A stretch of DNA of 64,000 bases from Leptodontidium sp. MPI-SDFR-AT-0119. Its lineage: Eukaryota > Ascomycota > Leotiomycetes > Helotiales > Leptodontidiaceae. Location of the stretch: assembly GCA_020726505.1 (NCBI GenBank), contig JAHLEZ010000014.1:1426001-1490000 (forward strand). Reading direction: 5' to 3'. The notes below the pieces were generated by a model. It did not search any database. It was not told where the DNA came from and saw only the letters and a program-made list of their open reading frames with translations. The position numbers and the translations under genes are program-made. This document shows positions 35,283 to 46,429 of this stretch, piece by piece (the stretch's first letter is position 1; each line of letters begins with the position of its first letter).

Positions 35283-36619
35283 AGTTTTCAACGAACAACG
35301 CTGCAGCGGACTTTCTCCACTCGCGATCGGGCGTCCAGGCGTCCAGGCGTCCTGGGGATCTCAACCATTAGACGTGGTTTATCAGACTTTCTCCAAGGCT
35401 GATAGGACTACCCGTGGTTTCATCCCTCATTTCTTCTTCTGGACGGTTCTTGGTCATGACGGAGGTATTTCTGGGCATATTAGAGGGAACTCTCAAGGGA
35501 ATAAAAAGATTCGGCGTACAAAGGATGGCGGTGGGGTTCGGGAAACTTGTATTGATCTAGCAAGGAGAACAAGGATCAAGGCGTACATGGTCCAGCTCCT
35601 GGAACACTAGAGGATGCAGGCGGTTTTGATGAACAAAGTTTCAAGGTGCGACGGTGGGTGTTTATACAGGCGTCAAGGTTCATGGAAGTTCACGGGCTTT
35701 GGTGTTCAAAGGGGATATTGGCGGCGATTACTTGGCTCTATATATATACCCTTCTTAGATATGATATGAATTCTGTACAACGGGTCGCGCATGAACAAAT
35801 GTGACCTCGGAATTGGCTGCGAATATTGCGCTGCAGGTAGGCCCGCAGCATACGTGGAACCGAATCACAGCCAAATGACCTGTTCCGAGGCGACGAGTTT
35901 CATTCTCATCCAATCTTTTCCGAGGCGACGAATCCCATCCTCATCCACTCTTTTCCGAGGCTACTCATGTCCATGGCCAGAATTGGAAACCTTTTATCTC
36001 GCAACGTCTCTACGGTGTGGTTTGATTTTGCATTTAGCGATCTTAGAGAAGAGATGCAGACTCATCCAAGGACACGGATAGGAGATGACGCAGCGAAACG
36101 ATAACAGGGAGAGCTTCTTATCGGCATGCATACTACGTAGACTTTTACCCCACACCTAAGAGTGAGGGCTTTGTGGCGCCGACGTGGCCGATAGCGGCTG
36201 CGCACGTGCAAGAGGTTTTCTGGAGCAGGAAATACACGTTCCCGCCCTCCAAACATCGAAGGGCAAATCCAAATCCCTATCCTGAACCGAATATGGCTTG
36301 AGATCAGGACTAGGCAAAAAGAATCTGCTCGAAAGCTGGTCCTGTGGTTTCTGCTAGCCAAAAAGGACCTAGTGGGAAATGAAACCTCACCCCCTCGGAC
36401 GCCCTCTCTATCTTCCCGATAACCAGTACGCTGGCTTCACTATCATTCGTACGATGTGCTACTTACAGGTATGATATCCTGCTTCTCCTCGAGTCTACGA
36501 AGTACCGAGTCCTGGCTGTGCCCACACTCCCTCCTTCAAGACTTCCAACCATCCGGCGCTGCACAAGTCGTGTTGTGCTGGGTTGTGTTGTCCTTTTAGA
36601 CCTATGAACTGATTCTTTG
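35283..36619. other. intergenic with short tandem repeats
   Basis: No gene is supported. It contains an 8-bp repeat (CGTCCAGG-type) at 35332-35355, a TA run near 35740-35750 and a 35-bp tandem repeat at 35883-35972. Confidence 0.45.
35883..35972 (+). repeat. 35-bp tandem repeat, about 2.5 copies
   Basis: Copies begin with TTCCGAGGC at 35883, 35918 and 35953. The first two copies are nearly identical over 35 bases and the third is partial. It is outside any supported gene. Confidence 0.85.
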
Positions 36620-36623
36620 GCAG

Positions 36624-37486
36624 TGTAGAGAATTTCATTCCTGGTAAAATGGAGCAGTTCGGTTTAGGCTACGACGTTCTGGCGAGGATGAACCCTTCAC
36701 TTATCTATGCTGGTATCTCAGGTATGCAACTTCTTCATTGATTTTTTAACTTTGCTTTCTTTTGATCCGGAACTTTTGTTGATACATGGCTCCCCAGGCT
36801 ATGGAGTAGAAGGGCCCTACTCCAAAAGAGCAGGCTACGACATCATCGCTGCAGCCGAAGCAGGTCTCCTCCATATCACAGGCGAGCGAGACGGACTACC
36901 CCTCGCTCCCTCCTCACGAGCGTAGCGACAGTCTGGCTGAACATGAAGAAGGAAGCAACTCGTTTCGGCACAGAACATCCTAGTATAGTACCCTTCGCCG
37001 CTTTCAAAACCAAGGACTCTTGGCTCGTGTGAGGTGCTGTTAATAATCGGCAGTTTAAAACGTTGGTTGGTCTGCTTGGTTGTGCGGATGTTGTGGATGA
37101 TGAGAGGTTTGGGTCGAATGATAGGAGGATTGAGAATCGGGACTCGTTGAATGGGATTTTGGAGGCGTGTTTTGTGAAGAGGAGTACAGAGGAGTGGTTG
37201 AGTGCGCCAGAGGGGAGTGGGGATGCCGTACGGTCCTATTAATGATATGGAGCATTCGTTTGAGCATCCTCAGGCTAAGGCTAGGGATATGAATGAGGAG
37301 GTTGACTTTGAGGGGTTGGTTGGTAGGAAGTTGAGGACTGTTGGGGTGCCGGTTAAGTTTGGGGATACGAAGGCGTTTATTAGGAGGGGACCGCCGAGGT
37401 TGGGTGAGCATACTGATGAGATTGTACGGGAGATAGGGATGGGTGCTGGGGAGATTGAAGTGTTGAGAGAGAATGGCGTCGTGTAG
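36624..37486 (+). pseudogene. CoA-transferase family III (CaiB/BaiF) pseudogene
   Basis: Pieces of a CoA-transferase III protein are read in order but in changing frames. They are: VENFIPGKMEQFGLGYDVL, a plausible 76-nt intron (36722-36797), [19 protein letters not shown], then [43 protein letters not shown], and the terminal MPYGPINDMEHSFEHPQAKA block. Damage is multiple. The N-terminal third (the CoA-binding Rossmann half) is missing. About 60 residues between GLPLAPSS and the TVWLNMK block are deleted with a frame change. A TGA interrupts LV-stop-GAVNNRQ at about 37030. An extra G near 37213-37217 shifts the last block. Intact relatives move CoA between carboxylic acids, for example succinyl-CoA to glutarate. 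This copy cannot make a functional enzyme. Confidence 0.85.
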
Positions 37487-37668
37487 AGATGGGAAGCTAG
37501 AAATATTTTGAAGTGATTGCGAAGTTAAGTTCAGGGGCAAGAAGCAATTTGTGGGCATCCAATGGTATTATTATACAGAGAGCCGGCTATGATCAAACAG
37601 CTGATGGTTGAGAAAGAAAAAAGCCCTTTAATAGACCGAAATCAACTTCAAAGTTGTTACTTCCGCCT

Positions 37669-39048
37669 TCAAAGATTACTAGCATTCTTCATATCAGCAC
37701 CAAACATCTTCCACGCCTTGGCAGCTTCCAAATCAATATTCTTGAGCTTCCCGGAGAACATATAATCTCTCTTCTCATCTTGCGTATAGATGACGCACTC
37801 ATCCTAGAATAAATCAAGTCAGCCCCAGACTCGAAGAGAAATAGAAAGAGAAGTTTCGTACCTTGCCCAAACTCAACTTCAAGGACCCCTCAAGTGCACT
37901 AGGCACATAATCAGACAACGCCTTCCCCTTGATCGAAGCAACGATATTTGCCCGTACGATTTCCGCCTGCGCACCACCAGCTCTGGCGAACTTCGGACCA
38001 CCCGTCTCAGCTACATCGCCGAGAGCAAAGATGTGGTTGAAAGTCGTGTCTGCTTTTACGTCGTCTTTTAGTTGGAGGTTTTTGTTGACGAGGATCCGGT
38101 GCGTTAGTGGCGAGGTAGATGAGGGGGAGAAGTGCTCGAGAATTGACGAATTGGGCGTTTGGCCTGTGCAGGGGATCTGGTATTTAGATCAGCTTTGTGA
38201 AGTACAGGAGAGAAGAACGTGATGATACATACGACCAAATCGAACTGCTGCTTTCTCCCATCCTTAAATTCAATCTCCGCTGGCTCCCAAGTCGTGCTCT
38301 TCGGAAGCACAGGCCGTTCCTTAAGAATTACGTCGATGTCAAGCTTTCCCAACTTCTCCATCACATAATCGTGCAATCTGAGTCCGAAACTCGACAGAAT
38401 CTGTGCTCTTGAATGAATCAGAGTGACCTTCTTGCCAGGATGGAAAGTCTTGATATCCGTTGCGAGCTGTACGCCAACAGCACCTGCACCCACAACAGCA
38501 ATATTCTCAGACTCCCCGATTCTCTCTTGTAAAACCTTCAGTTCATCGCAAGCACCCGATTTCTCAGTCGAGAGTAACTTAGCAGGTGGGGATTGAGTGA
38601 CTCCCGTTGCAATAGCCAAATACTCGAAATCAACGACTTCACCAGAAGCTAATTCCACTTTTCCATCTTTAATCCCCACCACTCTACCTCTCACCTGCTC
38701 AAAAACACCCTTTGGTACATTAGAAAACAGACCCGCATAAGGTACGAAAGCATTCTGTTCATGTCCCTGAATGACAGAATACCTAGGGAAGTTGAACGTG
38801 TAATTGAAATGCGAGTTCTGTTCCACGAGAATTACTTTGTAGCCTGAGGGAAGCGTTTCAGCGAGACGGAATGCTAGATATAGACCGGAGAATGAGCCGC
38901 CGATCACGACTACGTTGCGTGAGTCTGGGAGCGGGTGGTAGGTGTATCGGTGCGCGAATGCGTGGATGCGTTGGGAGAGGATGTCGATGGCGTATTTGAG
39001 GATTTCACCAATGTAGTGGATTGCGAAGGCGGGGATATCTGATGGCAT
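37669..39048 (-). CDS. AIF/AMID-like FAD-dependent pyridine nucleotide oxidoreductase
   Basis: Exons on minus 39048-38233, 38176-37862 and 37803-37669 join in frame to 421 aa. Two Rossmann motifs are visible: FAD-binding NVVVIGGSFSGLYLAFRLAE (residues ~45-64) and NAD(P)H-binding NIAVVGAGAVGVQLATDI (~183-200). The second FAD motif is FALGDVAETGGPKFARAGGA, about 90 residues from the end. This arrangement and length match the AMID/AIFM2 (FSP1-like) branch of the disulphide-oxidoreductase superfamily. These enzymes use NAD(P)H to reduce quinone-type acceptors and have been linked to apoptosis-like death in fungi. The N-terminus has a hydrophobic or amphipathic helix before the FAD motif. Its 3' end faces the CoA-transferase pseudogene across 182 bases. 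Confidence 0.88.
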
Positions 39049-40801
39049 GGTGGGCTTGGAGAATTTTCTGGTGAGTCAATACAGTTGTTTGGAAAGAGCA
39101 AAAGAATGAATAGCAAGACGATGAGACAAAGAAGGAGATCAAAAGACAAGCTCTCAAGGAAAGTCCTCTCGTCTTATTACAGCAGCCCTGTCGAGATCTA
39201 TGTCCGACTCCGGAGCGAGCACGCCTGGCACGATTTCCCGCGCGTCGTATTCCTAAAGAGCCCTCGTAGGTAGAAAATGTGGCTGGAGACTGGGTTGTTA
39301 GTGGTCTGGATGATTGATAAGATTAGATCCGCGTGCATGACAGGCTAGGATGCTGGTGGGAGTCCGCGGATAGGTCGGCGGAGTCAAATTCCCCGCTACG
39401 ACCGCTCCGAAAGTGCTATGTCCGAATTGACCGAATCGCAGTATTCAGGATCTTGAAGAGGGTTAAAGCAAGACGCTTGAATTTATTCAGGGAGTGAAGC
39501 TCAGAATCTGAATCTCAGTAATATCCAGTATCGCTTTTGCTAGGCTAGATTGGAATTAATTTTGTCTGGAGGATATTGGTACTGATCTTACTTCTTTATG
39601 CCGGAGAATTTCGTACATGACAATGAATCCAAATGCATAATACTGTAACAAAAAAATTTAGAATGTATACCTCATGATTCTGATAAGTTGATTTCAGGAG
39701 CTGCAAAGGCAGTGATAGCAGTTGTTACTGTTCACGATTCTACAATGCGCCTCGCTAATCAAGTCGCTAGAGAAACCCGCCTCCAACACTTCAAGACTTT
39801 GGCTATTGCAGTAGTACTTTCAAAAAATTACTATCAATCTAAGGGATAAATGTTTCTTCATTTATGTAAGGTGCATTACATATGTTGGTTATTGGTGTCT
39901 AAGCCTTGGAGTGGTGAAGTAAAGGTGGTGGAAAGATTGGCTGGCCGGAAACGTCCAGCACTTCTTCCTAACACGGTGAATAACTCTCGGGCATGAATTC
40001 GCATGAGATAGACAAAATAGATCTGGGAGCAACTTTTTGTATAAAATTTGACGTTATGAAAGCAATGGCATTGTACGCCAAGAACAATCAGGCAGGTTGT
40101 AGATTAGCCAGCACAAGGTAAACAAAGAAAAACCAGCGCTGTGACAGGATAAAGGGCGATCAGCATTTATAGTATACCTTAGAAATCCAAATTTGTACAC
40201 ATCGCGTCACCCAAAGTTCAAATAAAGGATGATTCGCATTTCCCCTGCCACCAATTCAACATCCCCCCTCCCCCCCCCCCCAAAAACATCATAACTCCGA
40301 AGAGAAGAGCTGGTGAAGCTCCTCCAAAACCTCGGCCCGCAAGATTGCGACAAAACACTGCTGAACGATTCCTACACTAGGGAGATAATGTGGATTTCGA
40401 ATATCAATCAACATATGAATCCACATATTAATATAGATACGACCACGAATATGAATCTGAATCTGAATCCGACTCGAAGTCAAGCTTGAACCTGAACCTG
40501 AACTTGAACATATATCTTTTGGGAAGAGGAGCAAGTGTTGAAAACCACTCCTAAGAACAACTTGAGGAACTCTCAAGTCATCGCAGCATATTTCAACAAA
40601 AGCAAAGCCAGGGACAGAACCTGGGCATACAGCATCGGAACCGAGGCTTATCAGCGCGCAGTAACGACAGCCAACTTGCCATTCCGCTGGACGCAACCGG
40701 CTTGCGTCTTACAGCCTGAGCGAGTTTGGAATTCCGTACTGGAAGTGGCTTGGATCTTCTTTTGCACCTCGGATGTAGTATTTCATGTAGAAACAGACCT
40801 G
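39049..40801. other. intergenic, AT-rich centre
   Basis: The promoter of the AMID-like gene lies at the left. From 39550 to 40250 the sequence is AT-rich without supported genes. A 12-base C run lies at 40270-40281. GAATCTGAATCTGAATCC-type hexamers are present at about 40451-40472. The 135-codon minus frame at 40289-40696 has no recognisable motif. Confidence 0.4.
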
Positions 40802-41328
40802 TTAAAATATATAAATATCTTGCCTCGAAATCTGGTCCTTCACGGAGAGTACTAATAGGAGAGTTAAGAACAGTGACACTGCAGGTGACTGGAGGTCAAA
40901 TAGAGGTCTACATTGACGTCGTCGTGTTAGTTCCCTAAGCATATCCCTCATGACTTCCAACTGCTCTTCTCTACCAGCGCAAAGCTGGACCTGGTCCATA
41001 AAATTATTGTTTGCTTTTGTCCACGTAAAATTGGGGTATTTCCTTTCGTAAGCAAGCCTTTGCTTTTCCTCGTCAATCGTCCATATGCATTCGATGCCCA
41101 GATTTATAAACGCCGCCAGTGATACCTGATAGTCAGATACCAGCCCCAAGAGCTAGAAATGAGATGCTCCTTGACAAACTCCTCCGTCCATATTCCCAGG
41201 GCCCTTGGCAATACTGTGCCGTCGTCCGATCCTCGAGATAGTGCGCCTGGCCCAGAAAAATCAAGCTTCATCCCCACATCGGGTCTCACACAAAAGTGGA
41301 CGAGCCACAGACCGCCAGCACAGCGAGC
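40802..41328 (-). pseudogene. possible remnant downstream of SPP1
   Basis: Two overlapping minus frames (to 41104 and from 41149) have coding-like composition: LDFSGPGALSRGSDDGTVLP and EEFVKEHLISSS in the first; GLVSDYQVSLAAFINLGIEC and WTIDEEKQRLAYERKYPNF in the second. They meet near 41149 one base out of frame. The first is in the same frame as SPP1 directly after its TGA, so it is a readthrough extension with no ATG of its own. I do not recognise the protein. It may be a relic of another gene, or merely open 3' UTR sequence. Confidence 0.25.
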
Positions 41329-43523
41329 TCAGAAGAGCTGAATGGTGATGTTGTCCGCATAATAGTCCTTCGTAGCCTCACGCGTTTCCGCATCGTCGAT
41401 AATCTCTCTTTCATTTTCGGTGAGTCTGTTCAACTGTTCCGTCAAAATGAGCTGCATAGCTATGAAGTCCTGGTTGTGGATCTCACGCCAGTTTTGATGC
41501 TTGCACTTTTTAGGAGGCTTGAGACAAATATTGTCAAGAGCATCGGCAACCTTTGTAATTCCTGGGACAGCCTGGCCAGGGTACAGGATATGAGCACCGA
41601 TTCCTTTCGTATCCTCGGTTCGTGGGCCAAGAACTTCGGTCTCAAACGCTTTTTGCCCCTCCTCGGATTCTCGCCAGGCATTGAACTCAGCCTCGTTCAT
41701 AGCTAGACGGTCATCATAACCACAAATCGCCTTGACATCGAGACTCGGGTGCTGAGAAGCAACCTTTGCGCGCTCATTGATCATCTTTAAGAGCTTTTTC
41801 TGGTTCTTGTACCCTTCGATTTGGGCCTCGAGCACACGCTTCTTTTGCTGGATCTCCTCAATTAAGAGCTTGTCCTCGGGTAAGATGTAGCGGAGACCAA
41901 TTGGACCCTCTACAACCACGGTAATCAGTAGATATTGATAACGAAGATGACTCGTAACTTACCAGCTTCAGCTCCCTCCTCAACCGTCAGTCTTGGTTTC
42001 TTTCCCAAATCATGTAGTTCCTCTACGGTGGAGATTGAAGTTAACAAATCGGCAACTTCCTGCCTATTCAAAGCGCCTCCCATCGATGGTACATCGTCAC
42101 CCCGAAGCTTTGTGTAGCACCATTCAAAAAACATATTGAGGTGCTCTTCGCTGCAGTATTTGCTGTTTTGGTTGACACGAGCACCTTTTCTGCAACCGTT
42201 GTCGCAGTTGATGTATCGACAGATCCGCTTCCAAGTAGTCTTTAGATCATTCGTAGTGCATTTTGGGCAAATGTACCGGTCCAGGAGTTCCTTCGCATCA
42301 TCTTCATCAACATTGACGCAAGAGCAATGGTACCAATCCTCGCAGCCTCCATCGCAAAAGACCATCATACGATGATCGTCTGGTCCACGACAAAGACAAT
42401 ATTCTCCACCATCATTACTTTCTGGGCTGCCGACAGGCGATTGTCGAACGGAGCTTGAAGGAGTTGCAGATTTCTCTGCTTTCTCTGCTACAAATAGTTA
42501 GACAAACGCTTACTATAATCGGCACGATTGTGACAAACCTTCGGATCTGGGTCGCTTCGGAGCAGGTTTTTTGACAGGAGCAGCCGTTCCCTTCTTCTTG
42601 GGAATGGGTGGTTTATCCATTTTGGTGGGAGCTGGACTGCCGGACTTTGGTGCGGGGCTGCTGAGCTTTTGGGTAGTAGTTGGAGCGGGTGTGCCTTGCT
42701 GGGAGGATGGTGTATCCGAAGGGGCCTTTCTTTTGCGACCTTCGCTCTTAATCTTCTCCGAAATACTCATAGGTACAGACCCTGGCCCCATGTCATAATA
42801 CTCTTCAGAGCGCTCCTTCTTGATACCAATAGGTTCGGTCCTGACAGCTGGCGATTTGGCCTTTTGCACTGCCTTCGGCATATAAGCATGCCCACCGGCC
42901 AGGGCCGCGGCAACAGCTCTATAATGTTTCTCCTTATTCTCCACAAGCATGCGCAGAGCAAGAGTACGTGTTTCTCCCGAATCTCGGTACTTTCTAGATT
43001 CGTTGGCAGACTTATGATGTTTGTTGTACATTCGGGAATCAGCCGCTGTGTAGATTCGATTCCAGACAGTGTCATCCTCGCCATCTGGAGTCGGCTTCGC
43101 CTGAGGATATTTGTATTTGAAGGATGAGGAGTTGCACGAGTGCACGAAGAAAGGGTCTTCGGGATCCGTTATTCCCAGACTTCCAACTTGTGTATCTGTG
43201 TTCGAAGCGGCCATATTGGATGCAGAGGGGGCGGGGTGCGAGGGGGGTAGCATTCGAACTTGCTGGGGAGCTAGCTTGAGCTGAATCCGCTGTCTATAAA
43301 CAAAAAGTTTGTAGTCAGTACTATTTCCAAAATAGCTCTAGGGACAACAGTTGTGAAGTGAATCATGAAACGTCAATTGGGTGGCGCCGGTCAAAAGTTC
43401 CGGCGTGTTTTTGCGCGGATAGCTTCCCAGGACAGATTGTGACACAGGCAGAATACTCACGTCATTTGAAGTGTTGACTGGAGGGGCCTCAGCCATATCA
43501 TGATCTCTTTCGTCTGAATCCAT
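41329..43523 (-). CDS. SPP1: COMPASS/Set1C component Spp1 (CFP1-like PHD finger protein)
   Basis: Exons on minus 43523-43461, 43289-42539, 42487-41963 and 41909-41329 join in frame to 639 aa. A PHD finger lies at residues ~297-346 with the full C4-H-C3 pattern (YCLCRGPDDHRMMVFCDGGC, WYHCSCVNV, YICPKC). It is followed by the Cys-rich segment characteristic of Spp1/CFP1 (CRYINCDNGCRKGARVNQ, KYCSEEH), a coiled coil (LIEEIQQKKRVLEAQIEG) and a second Cys/His group (ICGYDDRL...CKHQNW). Spp1 binds H3K4me3 and tethers the Set1 methyltransferase complex to promoters and, in meiosis, to recombination sites. A Lys/Pro/Ser-rich disordered region (residues ~150-270) lies before the PHD finger. The start MDSDERDHDMAEAP is the first ATG of the upstream exon; an alternative start is at 43253 in exon 2. 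Confidence 0.92.
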
Positions 43524-44488
43524 GTTGTGGAAGTTGTGGTTCTGTTGAGGGAGGTTGGGATTTACCGTGTTTCCAGACGAGGTTGAGAGTTGCTTGAGAG
43601 CTTCCACTCGGCTGGACCAGGATTTGAGCAAGGTGCCGAAGCTAGACCTCTGTGGGACTAGCCCCTCAGCCTTGTCTAGCCTTGCCTCACACTACTGGAA
43701 GAAAAGTCTCACTCTGAATTGGCACTTTGAAACGATGTGATTGTTTGCTTTTGGACTTGTAGATTATTTAAAGGGGATTTCGAACCGGAAACGAAACTAC
43801 GGTTTGAATGATCATGTGTGCGTATCTTATGGCTTTTTTCAAAGGCCAATTAGCTGGTGTTTCCAGTGGAATTACGTAGGCGCAAGTTGAATATGTGGTG
43901 CATTGGATAGCAGACCCGAGGTAACTTTCAAGCTCTGGGGTACAAGATACTTCGCAAAGCAGATGATCGGCAGATTATGTGATATAATTCATGTATATAA
44001 ATATAAATATATATTTCTGAGTTCGGAAGATATTCAGCAAAAATAGTTTTCGCATGAGTGAAGACAGCCCTCATTGGTTATTTCATAAACTCTGACCGCA
44101 AGCACACCAAGCAGCGCCATATGAAACAAACAAAATAACAATAGGTCTCAAAATCATTTGACACAATGCACATGTCCTTGAATCGAGCTATCAATCAGGT
44201 TCCTTGTCCACAGGTCCAAACAAGACCCTACAAACCACCCCTCAAAACATTCCATAGACGCTTTTTGGGTATTAACGCTGAACAAAGCAAAATCAAGAAA
44301 TCAAACAAAAAACGCCAAATCATTGAGCCGCGAGGCTATTCCATCTTCCAGCCGTGAGGCTAATTCTCTTGCTCCCATAACCAAAGGGGTTTGGCATTTC
44401 CAAACCTTCCTTCGTACTGTTTGTTTGGCCGGGGGACCCCAACCTGTATTCCATCACGCCCTTCTCGTGTCAAAAGGGCATCACCTTT
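43524..44488. other. intergenic, SPP1 promoter
   Basis: No gene is supported. The stretch 43960-44020 is AT-rich with a TATAAATATAAATATATAT-like segment. The short plus-strand frames near 44166-44967 are antisense to or flank the BLOC-1-like gene. Confidence 0.45.
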
Positions 44489-45013
44489 TCATCGCCTATG
44501 GTGCCGCCTACTTGAGCTTCCTGAGCTCTCTCCATGGTGACGAGATCTGTGCCGACCGCTTGAACCACTTTGTTCCAGCTGCTGCTCCATCTCCTCTACC
44601 CTCTGCCGGTAACCTCTCACGATATCTCTTATATGTCTTATCCTGTCAAAGTCCACCTCCAGCTCGTCAATCTGCCGTAATATCTCGTGGAACCTGGCGA
44701 TCTCTGAATCTGCAATGGCAATCGCATTGCCTGCCCTGTCGTACTGCTGCTGTGCCACCATCTGCGATTGTTCGGAAAGGTAGTCGAGTCTTTCTTGTAT
44801 CTGCTGCATCAATCGATCGAAGTGCCGGCCGAGGGCTGCTAGAGAGGTTCCATCGAGGAGAAGGAGACCTTGTGAGGATGCGCGGGAGGCTGCACGAGAG
44901 GACGATCCGCCAGCAGTGGATGCAGCAGCTTGCTGGTGATGGCGCAGGAGGGCGATCTCGTCGTTAGTCAGACCGAGCTGGGTATCGGGGACTGCATTGG
45001 CTGGTGATGCCAT
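44489..45013 (-). CDS. coiled-coil protein similar to BLOC-1 subunit 2
   Basis: A single-exon 174-aa protein with an ATG start. An Ala/Ser-rich N-terminus precedes a long helical region: LAALGRHFDRLMQQIQERLD, then IADSEIARFHEILRQIDELE, then RDIVRGYRQRVEEMEQQLEQ. A His/Arg/Ser-rich tail follows. The pattern of a helix ending in QID-x-[IL]-E and then a final helix that includes Y-x-x-x-[LV]-E matches the BLOC1_2 domain, whose members help assemble complexes on endosomes. The similarity is of pattern only, and kinetochore or other small coiled-coil proteins are alternatives. It diverges from the DUF7707 gene across about 2.3 kb. Confidence 0.6.
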   Translation of the reverse strand: MASPANAVPDTQLGLTNDEIALLRHHQQAAASTAGGSSSRAASRASSQGLLLLDGTSLAALGRHFDRLMQQIQERLDYLSEQSQMVAQQQYDRAGNAIAIADSEIARFHEILRQIDELEVDFDRIRHIRDIVRGYRQRVEEMEQQLEQSGSSGRHRSRHHGESSGSSSRRHHRR

Positions 45014-45992
45014 AACGGCTGCGTCTTTCGGGTGTGAATGCGTGGGAGTCTCGGTGTCAGATCAATAGATGAAGGCGACGAAGACACCCTCACAGAGAGC
45101 TGTGAAGGCGCTGTAAACTTCATGGTAATTGAGATGATGGATGGATCATTGCTGGAGCTCCCCGAGATGAGGTCTGAAGGTAAAGATTGCGATGCGGTCA
45201 AGGCCGAGGGTCGTATCACAGCACAGGCGGGAGGTTTTTTGCTTTTATCAAAAAAATGCAAGTAGCGTGGATCAGCTGAGAGCTCGAGCTGTGGGCGGTT
45301 CTGTTCTGTCTCTAGTCTGTATCGAAATGAGGTGCTTTTTCGTCTGATATAGCATAAAGTCCCAGGATATATCTTGTCTGTAGCAAGGCGGCCGCTGTGT
45401 GCTCGTACACATCCAAATGCGATAGACGGTCAAGGGCGCGCGCGAGAAGAGGCCATAGGTCGAATAAACGCTTTCGTTTCGAGGATCTCGCTCAGATTGT
45501 TTCGCTTTCGGACCCCAATATTCGAGAACTGACCCAAATCTCCTTCAAGACTAGCAGTCGGAATCTGGGGAGTGCATTAGCGCTAAAGTGAAACGATCGA
45601 GCCTGAGCACGGAGTTCAATTTGCACAAAATGCACAACTATGTGCAAGGTGGAGTCTGTGGCATAAATACCTGAACGACTACAACGAACCATTAACACCC
45701 AACTTTGAGCCTCATTGACGGCCACCAAGGACCCATCATTGCTCGAATCTCCCCGTCCCGCTCGTCCAGAAGCTTCCCCGCCTGCATGTAGCCAGTAGCC
45801 AGATGCTGCTACCCGACGGAAGCACAGCCTCCGCGTGGTCGGTATCGTTACAGAGGTTCGGAATAAAGATCCTGCAAGTCGCCGTGCTCGATGGTGACTA
45901 CAGACATCAGCCAAGCCCGTGTCAATATCCAAAAACTCTCTCATTTCGCAATAGAATTCCCAAAAGAAAAGCACGCAAATGTTTTGATTGTT

Positions 45993-46304
45993 TCATGTTG
46001 AGTATATTGACCTGACTCTCAAGAAAACAATTCTTGATTCGCTAAGCACTCGATTTTCATTCACATGAGCTTGTCTTTGTGCCTGCCATATTGCCCAGAG
46101 GTGCTGCGTATAATGCTGTTGAGAATCCTGTGTGCTGGACGTTGAGACTATACCTGCTTGATTTTGGAAAATTTCTTGATTTATGCGCATCCTCCCGCAC
46201 GAAGAGATCTTGCCTTCTGATATACAGAAGCCATCGTGTGTTTGACAGATTGTGATGCTCACTGGATAGTTATCTGCGGCTGAAGCAGCCTTATCACAGG
46301 CCAT
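45993..46304 (-). CDS. small hypothetical frame
   Basis: A 103-codon frame with an ATG start (MACDKAASAADNYPVSITIC). It has three Cys in its first 40 residues and a Gln-rich second half (QDSQQHYTQHLWAIWQAQRQ). No family is recognised and no conserved flank supports it. It could be a small gene, an exon or chance. Confidence 0.2.
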   Translation of the reverse strand: MACDKAASAADNYPVSITICQTHDGFCISEGKISSCGRMRINQEIFQNQAGIVSTSSTQDSQQHYTQHLWAIWQAQRQAHVNENRVLSESRIVFLRVRSIYST

Positions 46305-46402
46305 TATTCTTCATTCCATCAGCCCTTTGCAACTTTCAAGTCTGACAAGTCGCTTGAAATGCGCTAGGTCCATTCTTCCTCATATTCAGAAGCTGGTCGT
46401 TG

Positions 46403-46429
46403 TTCTCGCTGGTCTCGCTGGTCTCGCTG
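46403..46429 (+). repeat. 9-bp tandem repeat, 3 copies
   Basis: TCTCGCTGG is repeated three times without mismatch. Confidence 0.9.

Noticed and set aside
45492..45974. 160-codon minus-strand frame
   Set aside because: It starts with GTG, has no motif, and no exon structure connects it to neighbours.
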